Below, one piece after another: positions 39,541 through 49,096 of a stretch of 64,000 nucleotides of DNA; the first letter of the stretch is position 1; each line of letters starts with the position of its first letter. The notes under the pieces are model-generated. The model had not been told where the DNA came from. It was given only the letters and a program-made list of their open reading frames with translations, and ran no database searches. Origin of the DNA: Methanococcus voltae (GTDB lineage Archaea; AGJL01; Methanococci; Methanococcales; Methanococcaceae). The stretch is taken from the NCBI RefSeq assembly GCF_017875395.1, contig NZ_JAGGMO010000007.1:41445-105444 (forward strand), given 5' to 3'. Made by a program: the position numbers and the translations under genes.

Positions 39541-39930
39541 TTAGACTTCTAACTCAACAATCACAATATCATTATTTTTTAAATTTAAGTATTTTCTAAG
39601 ATTTAAGGGGGATATTATTTCTAAAATGGATTTTGAATGAACTGTTTTTTTTGGAGCAACGATAGAACCCTTAATAGAAACACCGAAGCGGTTTTTTATC
39701 GTAATGGGTACAAATTTTACTCCATAAAATTTTTCATTTTGGTATTCAAAATCGTCTATAATTTTATAATTTTCAACATTGGTCCAAAAATCACGACCTG
39801 TTTTTATATTTAAAGTTCCGAGGTACGGGATATATCCTAAATTTTTTTCAAAAGCGAGTTTGTATGGTTCTAAACCTACAAAATATTTTCCCTTTCCTTT
39901 TCCACTAATAACTTTCCCATAAAATTTCAT
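39541..39930 (-). CDS. ribK: CTP-dependent riboflavin kinase
   Basis: Archaeal riboflavin kinase (DUF120), converting riboflavin to FMN using CTP. 129 residues forming a six-stranded barrel; the family stretches GKVISGKGKGKYFVGL, GYIPYLGTLNIK and the basic loop VAPKKTVHS are visible. The start is the ATG at 39930 (weak site GGCGA). First gene of the flavin cluster; ribB starts about 95 bp downstream. Confidence 0.94.
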   Translation of the reverse strand: MKFYGKVISGKGKGKYFVGLEPYKLAFEKNLGYIPYLGTLNIKTGRDFWTNVENYKIIDDFEYQNEKFYGVKFVPITIKNRFGVSIKGSIVAPKKTVHSKSILEIISPLNLRKYLNLKNNDIVIVELEV

Positions 39931-40182
39931 TTTTTCGCCATTCAATAATATTATTTCCAGAATTCTATTTTACTGTATAGGAATATTATATATACTTTTA
40001 TTATATTTTATTATACATAATAATACATTAATAATATACATATCGATTTAAAATTTATTGAATTATGGCAATATTGGATAGGAATATCAAATAAATTAAT
40101 CTAAAATAAAATTAAAAAATAAGATTAACAATTTAGTATATTAATCTAGCATATTAATTATCAACTTAGTGGTGGTGTATTT

Positions 40183-40944
40183 ATGATTGGAATTATTGGC
40201 GGTACTGGCGTAGCTGGTCTTTTGAAGGATGGCGAAGAAAAAATAGTTGAAAATAAGTATGGGGAAGCTAAAGTATTGATTGATGAAAACAAAGGTGTTG
40301 TATTACTTAGTAGGCACGGTTTAAACCACAGTACTCCACCTCATAAAATTAACTACCTTGCAAACATGTATACTTTAAAACAATTGGATGTTGAAAGAAT
40401 ACTATCATTAAATGCAGTAGGTTCCTTAAAAGTTGAAATAGAACCTTCATCATTCGTAGTTGCAAATGATTTTATTGAATTCACAAAGTTGAGGAAAAGC
40501 ACATTTTATGATGGTGAAGATGGAAAAGTAGCTCATGTAAATATGCTAGATCCATTTTGCAGTGATTTAAGAAGAATTTTAAAAGGAATACTCGATAAAA
40601 GACAGTATTCATATAATGAAGGTACGTATGTATGTACTGAAGGTCCAAGATTTGAAACAATCGCTGAAATAAATATGTACAAACATTGGGGTCACGTTGT
40701 TGGAATGACTGCATACCCAGAAGTTTCTTTGGCAAAAGAATTGGAAATGTGCTATTGTTCACTTTGCAACATTTCAAACTATTGCTCAGGTATTAAAGAT
40801 AGCGATTTAACTGTTGATGAAGTATTAGACACCGTAAAATCAATGGAAGCTAAAATAGTTAATGTTGTAGATGACTTTATAAATTACAAGTTTGAGGAAC
40901 GAACTTGCCCTTGTAAAGATGTAATGAAAAGTGCATTTATTTAA
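40183..40944 (+). CDS. 6-Oxopurine nucleoside phosphorylase (probable methylthioinosine phosphorylase)
   Basis: Phosphorolysis of purine nucleosides in methylthioadenosine salvage. 253 residues. Phosphate loop IGIIGGTGVAG at the start, LSRHGLNHSTPPHKINY, EGPRFET and VGMTAYPE for nucleoside binding. Where adenine-specific MTAP has an Asp, this protein has SNYCSGI, so 6-oxopurines such as methylthioinosine are expected, as in the M. jannaschii homologue. A Cys-rich tail (RTCPCKDV) is notable. GGTGGTGTATTT precedes the ATG. Confidence 0.88.
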   Translation: MIGIIGGTGVAGLLKDGEEKIVENKYGEAKVLIDENKGVVLLSRHGLNHSTPPHKINYLANMYTLKQLDVERILSLNAVGSLKVEIEPSSFVVANDFIEFTKLRKSTFYDGEDGKVAHVNMLDPFCSDLRRILKGILDKRQYSYNEGTYVCTEGPRFETIAEINMYKHWGHVVGMTAYPEVSLAKELEMCYCSLCNISNYCSGIKDSDLTVDEVLDTVKSMEAKIVNVVDDFINYKFEERTCPCKDVMKSAFI

Positions 40945-40951
40945 ATCGTAA

Positions 40952-41008
40952 CTCTCAATTTGTTAAGTTTTCAAGTTATTAATTTTAATAAATTAATAGA
41001 TTTGAGAG
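40952..41008 (+). terminator. Long-range hairpin after the phosphorylase gene
   Basis: CTCTCAA (40952-40958) pairs with TTGAGAG (41002-41008), extended by TAA/TTA across a 3-nt bulge; an ATTAAT inverted pair lies in the loop. It starts 7 nt past the stop codon. Placement is like the other 3'-end stems. Confidence 0.35.
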
Positions 41009-41145
41009 GAGTTAAACTATAAATATATAATATTTATAAAAAATATAATAATTAAGGAATATATCTTGTTTAAGGTATACGTTAAATATATTTTAAAAAA
41101 TAATAAGGTCTTTATTAACACGACATGTGATTTTGCTGGGGTATT

Positions 41146-41775
41146 ATGAAAATTATTCGAAAAGGGGTAGAAATAACGCTAAATGAAGCTAAAAAGCATC
41201 TTAAAAATGGCGAGATTGCATTATGTCCTACCGATACAATATATGGTATTTGTGGGTATGCTCTCGACAAAAATGTAATAGATAGAATCTATAAAATAAA
41301 ACAAAGAGATGAATCAAAGCCTCTTTCTATAAGTTTGCAAAAAAAATCCGATATTGTAAAATACGCGTATATTTCAGATATTTCTAAAACCATAATCGAA
41401 AAATTTTTGCCTGGACCTATTACTTTAATACTACCTAAAAAGGAGTCAATACCCGATTATATCTGTAAAGATTATGTGGGTATCCGCATACCTGATTCAA
41501 AAGTAATTTTAGAATTATCCGAGATACCAATAACTTCTACAAGTGCTAATGTCAGTGGTAGACCTTCTTCTTATTCTATGTCCGATATAGACAAAGAAAT
41601 AATGGATAAAGTTGATATTATTATTGATGATGGCGATTGTGAATACAAAAAGCCTTCTACGATTATAAAAATAACAAATAACAGTTTAGAATTAATAAGG
41701 GAAGGTTCCATATCCTTTAAAACAATTTTAAAAGAATTAGATTTAAAAAAACACAATTATAAAAAAATAAAATAA
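41146..41775 (+). CDS. Threonylcarbamoyl-AMP synthase (Sua5/YrdC)
   Basis: First enzyme of N6-threonylcarbamoyladenosine (t6A37) synthesis on ANN-decoding tRNAs. 209 residues, the YrdC domain. Motifs CPTDTIYGICGYALD, KPLSISL, PGPITLILPK, VGIRIPDS and TSTSANVSGRPS build the ATP/threonine/bicarbonate site. No separate Sua5 C-terminal domain. GGGGTATT precedes the ATG. It converges with dph2 with 46 bp between stop codons and a small imperfect hairpin (CATA-CCA / TGG-TATG) at about 41801-41816. Confidence 0.94.
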   Translation: MKIIRKGVEITLNEAKKHLKNGEIALCPTDTIYGICGYALDKNVIDRIYKIKQRDESKPLSISLQKKSDIVKYAYISDISKTIIEKFLPGPITLILPKKESIPDYICKDYVGIRIPDSKVILELSEIPITSTSANVSGRPSSYSMSDIDKEIMDKVDIIIDDGDCEYKKPSTIIKITNNSLELIREGSISFKTILKELDLKKHNYKKIK

Positions 41776-41821
41776 AATAATATATTATAATAATAACATA
41801 CCACAATGGCAATATGCTAAT

Positions 41822-42787
41822 TTATACGAAATCATGTTCCATTACTTCGTCAAATATATACTCAAAGTCTTCTTTGACGTACATTTCAAATTCTCGAGCT
41901 GTAACTAGTGTTTTATCGTAGTTGGAATAATCATCTAACACAATACGAGGACAGGCACAAATAACATATGCGTCAACTTTATATATCAAATTTGACGGAG
42001 AAATATTATTTAAAACGATTGGGGTATACTCAATTTTATTTTTTTCGCATAATTCAATCATTTTTTCAAATACTTTAGCTCTACACTGCCCTTTTTTTGT
42101 AGATAATACAATACCCACTTTTTTTGGAGGATTTAACATTAATTTTGTTATTTTTCCAATTCTTATTTTAATCATTTTTTTGATTTCAGATTCTGTTATT
42201 TCTGAAACTTCCTGGGAAAGCGGATTGTATATTTTAACAGTTTTTTTAAATTTGTATGCCATCATTAATGGGTGAAATCGACCTGTTCCTACATATAATA
42301 TTGATTCTTCGTTTTTCCAGTTAGTTATTACTGCCCTACATCCTAAAATTATATTGGGGTCGTATTCTTCAAGGCATTTTTTAAACTGAATTGTACTAAC
42401 TATGGTAGGATTGTTTAGCTCTTTTTGGAGTTTTTCCATATTTTTTTTAAAATCTTCATCTACACTGTAATATGCGTGAACATATATCACCGGAATTTCT
42501 GATTTAACATAGGAAAGCTCTTCATGTCCATAATGAACTATTAAATCAGGATTTAATAATGATACTTCCCTGTCACACAAGTCACATGCCCCAAAACAAG
42601 ATTCTCCCCATATTATCATTTTTGGTATTTCTTCGGGTTTTGTATTATCTTCTATAAACTTTTGACGTAATTTGGATATTTCTAAATCTACGGATCTTTT
42701 TAAACCTTCGGGTGCTTGTAAAATAACTTTTTTAGCTTTTGAATTACAAATATAATTATATACACGTTCTGTTTCTAAATTCCACAT
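41822..42787 (-). CDS. dph2: Diphthamide synthase, Dph2 (2-(3-amino-3-carboxypropyl)histidine synthase)
   Basis: Radical [4Fe-4S]/SAM enzyme that transfers the aminocarboxypropyl group to a histidine of EF2. 321 residues in three similar domains, each giving a cluster cysteine: GESCFGACDLCD (about 65-76), GCRAV (about 150) and CACPRIV (about 285). The ATG at 42787 is preceded by GGTGGAAAA. Archaea use a Dph2 homodimer. No other diphthamide gene is adjacent. Confidence 0.95.
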   Translation of the reverse strand: MWNLETERVYNYICNSKAKKVILQAPEGLKRSVDLEISKLRQKFIEDNTKPEEIPKMIIWGESCFGACDLCDREVSLLNPDLIVHYGHEELSYVKSEIPVIYVHAYYSVDEDFKKNMEKLQKELNNPTIVSTIQFKKCLEEYDPNIILGCRAVITNWKNEESILYVGTGRFHPLMMAYKFKKTVKIYNPLSQEVSEITESEIKKMIKIRIGKITKLMLNPPKKVGIVLSTKKGQCRAKVFEKMIELCEKNKIEYTPIVLNNISPSNLIYKVDAYVICACPRIVLDDYSNYDKTLVTAREFEMYVKEDFEYIFDEVMEHDFV

Positions 42788-43080
42788 TTTTCCACCATTT
42801 ATCAATAATATTTTTGTTATATCATTATTTTATAATATTTAAAGTATATTTTATTCATTTTATATTTTAATATGGATTTAAATTAGATTTAAATTTTGGT
42901 ACTTATTAAGGGATTTATAAAATAGTTGACACAATATCTCTTAAATTATAATATTGTTTTAAATATATTAAGTATTTAATAATTGGTAATGTAATAATAA
43001 TGATTAAAAAAATATCTATAATCGTATTATCATAATTTTTATTATAATTTGATTATATATTTTATCGTATTGGTGAAATT

Positions 43081-44361
43081 ATGACGCAAATGACTGAAGC
43101 TATTAAAAGTAATGTTACGGAAGAAATGAAATACGTAGCAGAACAAGAAAATATGGATATAAATCAACTTAGAAAACTTATTGCCAAAGGATATGTAGTT
43201 ATTCCTAAAAATATAAATAGAGATACTAAACCTGTTGGAATTGGTGAAGGTTTATCCACAAAGGTTAATGTAAATTTAGGTACATCTCCAGATTGTATCG
43301 ATATCGATTCAGAATTGAGAAAAGTTGCTATTTCAAATAAATACGGTGCAGACGCAATAATGGACTTAAGTACTGGCGGTAATTTACCTGAAATAAGAAA
43401 GGAAATAATGTCCAATACTAATTTACCAATTGGTACTGTTCCTATTTATGAAGTTGGGGTTGACGCTAAAAATAAATACGGAAAAGTTGTAGATATGGAC
43501 GAAGATTTAATCTTTAACGTTATAGAAAGACAAGCTAAAGAAGGCGTTGACTTTATGACCTTACATTGCGGTATCACAAAACAAAGCGTTCAAGCACTTA
43601 AAAATGATGAAAGAGTCATGGGCGTAGTAAGTAGGGGTGGAGCTTTCTTAACTGCTTATATTATGCACCATGATAGGGAAAATCCTCTCTATCAACAATT
43701 TGATTACCTCTTAGAGATTTTAAAAGAGCATGATGTAACCCTAAGTTTGGGCGACGGTATGAGACCAGGTTGTTTAGTGGATAATACTGATAGACCTCAA
43801 ATTCAAGAATTAATCACTTTAGGTGAATTAGTGGATAGATGTAGAAATGCAGGCGTTCAGGTGATGGTAGAAGGTCCGGGACACGTGCCATACAACAACA
43901 TAGCTGCAAATATGAAAATACAAAAGACTTTATGTAAAAATGCGCCATTCTACGTATTGGGTCCTTTAGTAACTGATTTAGCAATGGGTTATGACCACAT
44001 AACTTCCGCAATAGGTGGCACTCTTGCAGCATACAGCGGTGCTAACTTCTTATGCTACGTTACACCTGCAGAACACGTTAGATTGATGAAAGACGAAGAT
44101 GTTATTGAAGGTTTAATGGCTTCTAAGATAGCGGCTCAAGCCGCAGATGTGGCAAAAGGCAATTCATGCGCATGGGAAAAAGAAGCAGAAATGGCAAAAG
44201 CAAGAAAAGAACACGATTGGGAAAAACAGTTTGAATTATCTTTAGATTCTGAAAAACCAAGAAAAATGAGGGAAGAAATACCTTCAAAAGAAGAAAAAGC
44301 TTGCAGTGTTTGCGGGGATTACTGCGCTTTATTAATGGTTGAAGAATTGGGTAAAAGATAA
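43081..44361 (+). CDS. thiC: Phosphomethylpyrimidine synthase ThiC
   Basis: Radical SAM enzyme that turns aminoimidazole ribotide into the thiamine pyrimidine. 426 residues. TSPDCIDIDSELRK, SLGDGMRPG, VMVEGPGHVP and LGPLVTDLAMGYDHI are family motifs; the C-terminal cluster motif is CSVCGDYC, i.e. CX2CX3C, one residue tighter than the CX2CX4C of E. coli ThiC. GGTGAAATT precedes the ATG. I see no thiamine riboswitch in the 293 bp upstream. Confidence 0.96.
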   Translation: MTQMTEAIKSNVTEEMKYVAEQENMDINQLRKLIAKGYVVIPKNINRDTKPVGIGEGLSTKVNVNLGTSPDCIDIDSELRKVAISNKYGADAIMDLSTGGNLPEIRKEIMSNTNLPIGTVPIYEVGVDAKNKYGKVVDMDEDLIFNVIERQAKEGVDFMTLHCGITKQSVQALKNDERVMGVVSRGGAFLTAYIMHHDRENPLYQQFDYLLEILKEHDVTLSLGDGMRPGCLVDNTDRPQIQELITLGELVDRCRNAGVQVMVEGPGHVPYNNIAANMKIQKTLCKNAPFYVLGPLVTDLAMGYDHITSAIGGTLAAYSGANFLCYVTPAEHVRLMKDEDVIEGLMASKIAAQAADVAKGNSCAWEKEAEMAKARKEHDWEKQFELSLDSEKPRKMREEIPSKEEKACSVCGDYCALLMVEELGKR

Positions 44362-44364
44362 CTT

Positions 44365-44380
44365 ATAATTTTAAAATTAT
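44365..44380 (+). terminator. Palindrome plus T-tract after thiC
   Basis: ATAATTTTAAAATTAT is a perfect 16-bp palindrome 3 nt past the stop codon, followed by TATTTTTTATATTATTTTTTT. A/T only, so the stem is weak; the T-tract is the more convincing part. Confidence 0.45.
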
Positions 44381-44433
44381 TATTTTTTATATTATTTTTT
44401 TATTATTTTTATACATTTTAATTTACTATTATC

Positions 44434-45000
44434 TTATTGAGTTTCAATATCGCAAACTTTACAGAAATTCTTTAAAATTACATCTCCGTATTCGGTATGT
44501 GATACTTCAGGGTGGAATTGTACGCCATAAATTGGTTTTGAAACGTGTTTCACAGCTTCAACTTCGCAAATAGCTGAGTTAGCTAATATTTCAAAGCATT
44601 CTGGAACTTCTTTTACTTCATCCATATGTGAAGCCCATGCGGTGAATTCTGAAGGAACTCCTTCAAATAAATCGTCATGATTTTTAACTTTTATTGTTAC
44701 ACTAGAATATTCTTCGCTTTCTGCTCTCGAAACCTTGCCCCCGTAAGCTTCGCAAGTCAATTGGTGACCTAGGCAAATTCCTAATATTGGTAATTTTGAG
44801 TTTAAAGCAATATCTTTACAGTTTGTAGCTTTTTCTATATCTGGACCGCCACTTAAGATAATTCCCTTAATACTTTCGTCAGATTCTATTTCTGAAAGGG
44901 TTGTACTATTGGTTATGATTTTTGATTTTACACCAATGTATTTTAAACTTCTTTGAATTCTGTGAACGTATTGTCCGCCATTATTTAAAATAACTATCAT
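44434..45000 (-). CDS. guaAA: GMP synthase glutaminase subunit A
   Basis: Class I glutamine amidotransferase that supplies ammonia to the separate archaeal GMP synthase subunit B. 188 residues. Catalytic Cys in GICLGHQL (about residue 76), and the His-Glu pair in FHPEVSHTEYG near the C-terminus. SGGPDIEKA supplies the oxyanion strand. GGTGTAAAT precedes the ATG. Subunit B (ATP-pyrophosphatase) is not in this window. Confidence 0.95.
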   Translation of the reverse strand: MIVILNNGGQYVHRIQRSLKYIGVKSKIITNSTTLSEIESDESIKGIILSGGPDIEKATNCKDIALNSKLPILGICLGHQLTCEAYGGKVSRAESEEYSSVTIKVKNHDDLFEGVPSEFTAWASHMDEVKEVPECFEILANSAICEVEAVKHVSKPIYGVQFHPEVSHTEYGDVILKNFCKVCDIETQ

Positions 45001-45207
45001 ATTTACACCTTTAATTAATATATCTATATTATCTCTATAATATAATTTATAACGGTTTTAAACTTAGATTTATAATTTTAAAATAGATTATTAGTTTTGA
45101 AAGTTTTAATTACAATTTTGATTATTTTACTATACTGTTTTAAGTATAAAATATTTTTCATGGTAAAAAAATTGAAAATAATATAGTAATATGGTAGTAT
45201 GCTAAAT

Positions 45208-46104
45208 TTATTTTGTCGTTACTTCTATTTTATCTTCCGTAATATAGATAGTATGCTCACACTGTGATACCATACCATGCTCTTTTTCAACTAAGGTAGG
45301 ATATGCGTATAAACAACCTGCGTTAACCAAAGCTTTTAATCCCATTTTATATTTGGGATTTAATTTAGCAATATCTCTTTCGGAAAATGGTAAATGGCAG
45401 AATTTACTTTCAATAACTTTTAAGATATTTCTAGCAGAAGGTAACCTTAAAGGTCTTGAAACTATGTATTTATAGATGTATTTATCTGTTCCATCAGTAA
45501 TAGCCCCGTATCCATCTGTAGCAAATGGTTCAATGGCCACTAAATCTCCAACATCTATAGTATCCTTAGTTTTCTCATAAACATTAGGGATGCTAACGCC
45601 AGAATGTAACACATTTTGGTGCATAACGTGTCCAGAAAGGTTTGAAACGGGTTTTAAATCGTAACTTTCTATAACTTCGCTAATTATCTTACCCATATCT
45701 CCAACGTTCATAGGTAATTCAATAGAATTTATAACGGTTTTTAATGCGTCTTCTGAAGCCTTTTTTAAGTCGGAATAACTATTTGATAAGTCAACGGTAA
45801 GAGCAGTATCTGCGATAAAACCATCAATATGTGCACCCAAATCTAATTTTATAACATCATTTTCTTCAAATACTGATTCATCGCCCGTAAATGGTGTATA
45901 GTGTGCTGCAATATCGTTCTTGGATAGATTACAAGGGAAAGCAACCTCTGCACCTAATTCTCTTATCCTATTTTCAACAAACTCTGCTATATCGTATAAT
46001 TTCACACCGGGCTTTATCATTTTTTGAGCTTCGCCCCTCACTTTAGATGCAATTTCCCCAGCTTCCATAATTTTTTGATATTCTAACTCTTCATTATTCT
46101 CCAT
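45208..46104 (-). CDS. map: Methionine aminopeptidase, type II
   Basis: Removes initiator methionine. 298 residues, the type II form with the helical insertion typical of archaea and eukaryotes. Metal ligands are visible in KLDLGAHIDGFIADTALTV (two Asp), GHVMHQNVLHSG (His), AIEPFATDG (Glu) and SQCEHTIYI (Glu). AAGGGATAAA precedes the ATG. A 14-bp palindrome sits next to its likely TATA box. Confidence 0.96.
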   Translation of the reverse strand: MENNEELEYQKIMEAGEIASKVRGEAQKMIKPGVKLYDIAEFVENRIRELGAEVAFPCNLSKNDIAAHYTPFTGDESVFEENDVIKLDLGAHIDGFIADTALTVDLSNSYSDLKKASEDALKTVINSIELPMNVGDMGKIISEVIESYDLKPVSNLSGHVMHQNVLHSGVSIPNVYEKTKDTIDVGDLVAIEPFATDGYGAITDGTDKYIYKYIVSRPLRLPSARNILKVIESKFCHLPFSERDIAKLNPKYKMGLKALVNAGCLYAYPTLVEKEHGMVSQCEHTIYITEDKIEVTTK

Positions 46105-46141
46105 TTTATCCCTTATTTGTAAATTTTATTTTTAGTTTTAT

Positions 46142-46155
46142 AATTGGTACCAATT
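46142..46155 (-). promoter_or_regulatory. 14-bp palindrome at the map promoter
   Basis: AATTGGTACCAATT is a perfect palindrome 38 bp upstream of the map ATG, immediately before TATAAAA on the transcribed strand, where the BRE would lie. A 7-bp repeat (CATTATT, three copies at 46163-46183) adjoins it. Repressor site inferred. Confidence 0.4.
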
Positions 46156-46246
46156 TATCATTCATTATTCATTATTCATTATTACTGATTATTGGTTATT
46201 TTTTATATTATTTTATGTTCCATTTTATAATTTACAATTTATTACC

Positions 46247-47359
46247 TTATTGTCCAGCTTTTTTAACAACAATCGATAATATATCCCCATCGCCCAATAC
46301 GTGGTCTAATCCTACTCTCTGACCAGGGTGCTTTGCTGAAGGTCCCCAAACTTGTGCATATCTGAAATTTTTAACAAAATCTCTGTGTAATTTATTACAA
46401 ACATCCCTTACTGTCGAATTCTTTAGAATAATTAATGGGTCTTTCATATCTGCCTTTTTACCCTGTGGTTTTAAGTATAACTTAATAAATCCAAGTGTTT
46501 CAAATATTTTATCTTTTAATTCTTCTAAATTTATTTCTTTGTGTCCTGAAACAAATACGTGAGGTCTGTCATGCACTGCTCCTTCCATAATATCTAAGCT
46601 TTCCTGGTCTGCAAGGTCAATTTTGTTTATAATAACAAGCGTAGGAATGTATGACCTATTCCCCATAACTGAATCGATTAATTGGTCAGCATCGACATCA
46701 TCTCTAATTACGATATCTGCATTATGTATTTTATATTCTCCAAGTATCGCAACAACTGTATCTTCATCTATTTTAGACAATGGGAGAGTAGTATTTACGG
46801 CAACTCCTCCTCTATCTCTTTTTGCAATTTTAACTTCAGGAGGTATTTGGTCTAATCTAATACCTACGTTTGACAATTCTCTTTCGATAACAGGGATGTG
46901 TTCGGGGGAAAATACATCCACAATAACCATTATCAAATCTACGTTCCTAACTGCTGCTAAAACTTCGCTACCTCTACCTCTACCAAAAGAAGCACCCGAT
47001 ATGATACCTGGAGCATCCAATACTTGTATTTTAGCACCTTTGTGCTCCATAAGCCCAGGAATTATCGTAAGGGTGGTAAATGCGTAAGCACCCACTTCGG
47101 AATTGGCATTGGTTAATTTGTTTAATAGTGTAGATTTACCAACTGATGGGAAACCTACAAAAGCTACTGTAGCATCTCCTGTTTTTCTTATAGCATATGC
47201 AGGTCCTGAAGAACCACCAGAACCTGAGGGATTTTGCGATTCTTCTCTTAATTTTGCCAATTTTGATTTTAATTTTCCAATATGCTTTTGAGTAGCTTTG
47301 TTATATTGCGTATTTTTAATTTCTTCTTCTAATTTTCTAATATCTTCCTGAACTCCCAT
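46247..47359 (-). CDS. DRG-family (Obg-HflX superfamily) GTP-binding protein
   Basis: 370 residues. N-terminal helical region (EEEIKNTQYNKATQKHIGKLKSK), then G domain with GFPSVGKST (about 70), TTLTIIPG, DAPGII and NKIDLA, an S5D2L insert, and a C-terminal TGS domain (DPLIILKNSTVRDVCNKLH). Homologues of eukaryotic DRG1/2 bind ribosomes and are thought to assist translation. GGTGAAATA precedes the ATG. Single gene. Confidence 0.95.
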   Translation of the reverse strand: MGVQEDIRKLEEEIKNTQYNKATQKHIGKLKSKLAKLREESQNPSGSGGSSGPAYAIRKTGDATVAFVGFPSVGKSTLLNKLTNANSEVGAYAFTTLTIIPGLMEHKGAKIQVLDAPGIISGASFGRGRGSEVLAAVRNVDLIMVIVDVFSPEHIPVIERELSNVGIRLDQIPPEVKIAKRDRGGVAVNTTLPLSKIDEDTVVAILGEYKIHNADIVIRDDVDADQLIDSVMGNRSYIPTLVIINKIDLADQESLDIMEGAVHDRPHVFVSGHKEINLEELKDKIFETLGFIKLYLKPQGKKADMKDPLIILKNSTVRDVCNKLHRDFVKNFRYAQVWGPSAKHPGQRVGLDHVLGDGDILSIVVKKAGQ

Positions 47360-47811
47360 TATTTCACCAGGGTATGAGCCTATATTTAAAAATTACTGTA
47401 TTTGAGTTAATATGTTAGCTTTTTTAAAATAGTATAATATTCGGGTTATATTATGTTTATATTTTATACATCGAAATATGATAACTACTTTTATTCAAAC
47501 GCAATAATTTTTTAAATTCAACTATTTCATTTATTTAATTTTTTAAAGCATATTACGGCTGTTTTTAATATTAAAATTTTTTTTAAGTTTAAAATCTACA
47601 AAAGGGATTGCTATATCTCTTAATTGGGATTTATCCTTACATAATGTACGATATATTAATTTATCTTAGTTTAAAATATATTTTCTATTATTATTCTTTT
47701 AATTCTGTTTAAATTATATATAAAAGTATCTTATAAATTTAAAAAAGTAGTGTGCTATTTAAAAAAGTAGCACATTTATATTTTTGATTTTTTGAAGCTA
47801 AAACCATTTTC
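47360..47811. other. Intergenic region between DRG and ArsR genes
   Basis: 452 bp without a gene. AT-rich; its one clear feature is the hairpin at 47751-47774. A slightly less AT-rich stretch (around 47600-47640) has no evident structure. Confidence 0.5.
47751..47774 (-). terminator. Hairpin after the second arsR gene
   Basis: TGTGCTA / TAGCACA, a perfect 7-bp stem with a 10-nt loop, 38 nt past the stop codon. CTACTTTTTTAAA follows it on the transcript, giving the hairpin-plus-T-run form. The sequence AAAAAAGTAG is repeated on both sides of the upstream arm. Confidence 0.55.
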
Positions 47812-48096
47812 TTAATTTTCAAAATCGCCAATGATGTGCACCATTTCTTTGACTTTGGGGTTTACAATATAGTAGTGGTTCCAAGTGCCTTCTTTTCTTG
47901 CTTTAATCAATCCTGATTTTTTCAAGATGTTTAAGTGGTGGGAGATTGTAGGTTGAGGTTTACCTAATTCGTCAATAATTTTACAAACACACATACTTTC
48001 GTTTTCGTTTAATAATCTTAAAATCATTAATCTTGTAGGGTCTGCAAATGCTTTAAATGTTTCTGCCATGTGTTCGTAACCTTGTTCACTCATCAT
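47812..48096 (-). CDS. ArsR-family transcriptional regulator
   Basis: 94-residue winged-helix protein: FADPTRLMILRLL, then MCVCKIIDELGKPQPTISHHLNILKKSGLI as the helix-turn-helix, and a wing EGTWNHYYI. CVC at the alpha-3 position is where ArsR binds arsenite in ELxCVC, so it could sense a metal(loid) or redox state. The start is one of two adjacent ATGs behind GGTGATAACT; I took the first. It stands alone, with no transporter or target gene beside it. Confidence 0.88.
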   Translation of the reverse strand: MMSEQGYEHMAETFKAFADPTRLMILRLLNENESMCVCKIIDELGKPQPTISHHLNILKKSGLIKARKEGTWNHYYIVNPKVKEMVHIIGDFEN

Positions 48097-48331
48097 AGTT
48101 ATCACCGTTATATACTTACTTAGTAGACTGTTTCTGTATTTTAATTCTTTTTTTGGTATTTTGTTTTATTTTCAAATATTATTTTAAATATTTTTAAAAA
48201 TTTGAAATATGATATCTTTTATCACTCTATCATCATAGCATGTTTTCATATATAAATATTCGTATATTCAAATATATCATTTGGTATTTAAAACATGTAT
48301 TGATGTTTAATAATAGTATAAAAAATAGTTA

Positions 48332-49096
48332 TCAATTCTTTTTAGAATCTAGTTCCTCATTTTTGATAGTTTTCACTACAATTTTACTTGATAAATCATT
48401 ATCTGAAGTTTCATCAAATGATACAGTAATTTTTTCAGGATTTTCAACTGATTTCAAGCTGACCATCATACCTTTAATTGTATTTTTTATGATATCCGAT
48501 ACAAAAGGATTTGCAGGTATTATTTTATCATTGGCGGTTATTTTAATAGAATATGACATTACACATCTATCCCATTTTAGATTATCCTCGCCTTTTATCA
48601 TTTTTTCCACAAATTGCTTACAATCGTATCCACAATGTCCACAATTAAAGTTGTATGTCGGTACTACTGCTTTATCAGCAATCATTTCTATAACTTCCTT
48701 GATATCATATTTAAAGTCTTCAATGGTCATTATAACCTGATTATCTAATAAATCTAAACCCCTTTTACCTTCAACCATCAATATTTTTGGAATGTTAAAT
48801 TCAATAAGTTCTTCTTTAAACCCTTCAATAATTACAAGGTCGTAATCTAATTTTGATAAAATTTCATATAACGACATCTTATCGTAATAAAAACCAGTTT
48901 TAGCACCTGTTGACAATACTGACAAGTTAGAGTTTTCTTTCATCCTATATGAGTCCGTATTTGGCGTATCTACTTCAACGTCGTGATGTGTTTTTTTTAT
49001 GGTGGCGACACTAATTCCACTTACATGCTTCAATATATCGCATATAATACTTGTTTTACCGGTGTCTTTTTTACCTATTACTCCAATTACCCTCAT
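48332..49096 (-). CDS. mobB: MobB-like P-loop protein with cysteine-containing extension
   Basis: Molybdopterin-guanine dinucleotide biosynthesis adaptor MobB: P-loop GKKDTGKTS at residues 8-16, TIKKTHHD, and DLVIIEGFKE. 254 residues, longer than bacterial MobB (about 170). The extra C-terminal part holds CGHCGYDC (about 150-157) plus a later Cys, which resembles an iron-sulfur or zinc site. Probably supports the Mo/W cofactor of formylmethanofuran and formate dehydrogenases. GGAGTGTAAGT precedes the ATG. Confidence 0.87.
   Translation of the reverse strand: MRVIGVIGKKDTGKTSIICDILKHVSGISVATIKKTHHDVEVDTPNTDSYRMKENSNLSVLSTGAKTGFYYDKMSLYEILSKLDYDLVIIEGFKEELIEFNIPKILMVEGKRGLDLLDNQVIMTIEDFKYDIKEVIEMIADKAVVPTYNFNCGHCGYDCKQFVEKMIKGEDNLKWDRCVMSYSIKITANDKIIPANPFVSDIIKNTIKGMMVSLKSVENPEKITVSFDETSDNDLSSKIVVKTIKNEELDSKKN

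Noticed and set aside
43000..43080. Thiamine riboswitch before thiC
   Set aside because: No conserved TPP-riboswitch core (CTGAGA and similar) is visible upstream.
48240..48740. 166-codon frame opposite mobB
   Set aside because: Mostly antisense to the well-supported MobB gene.
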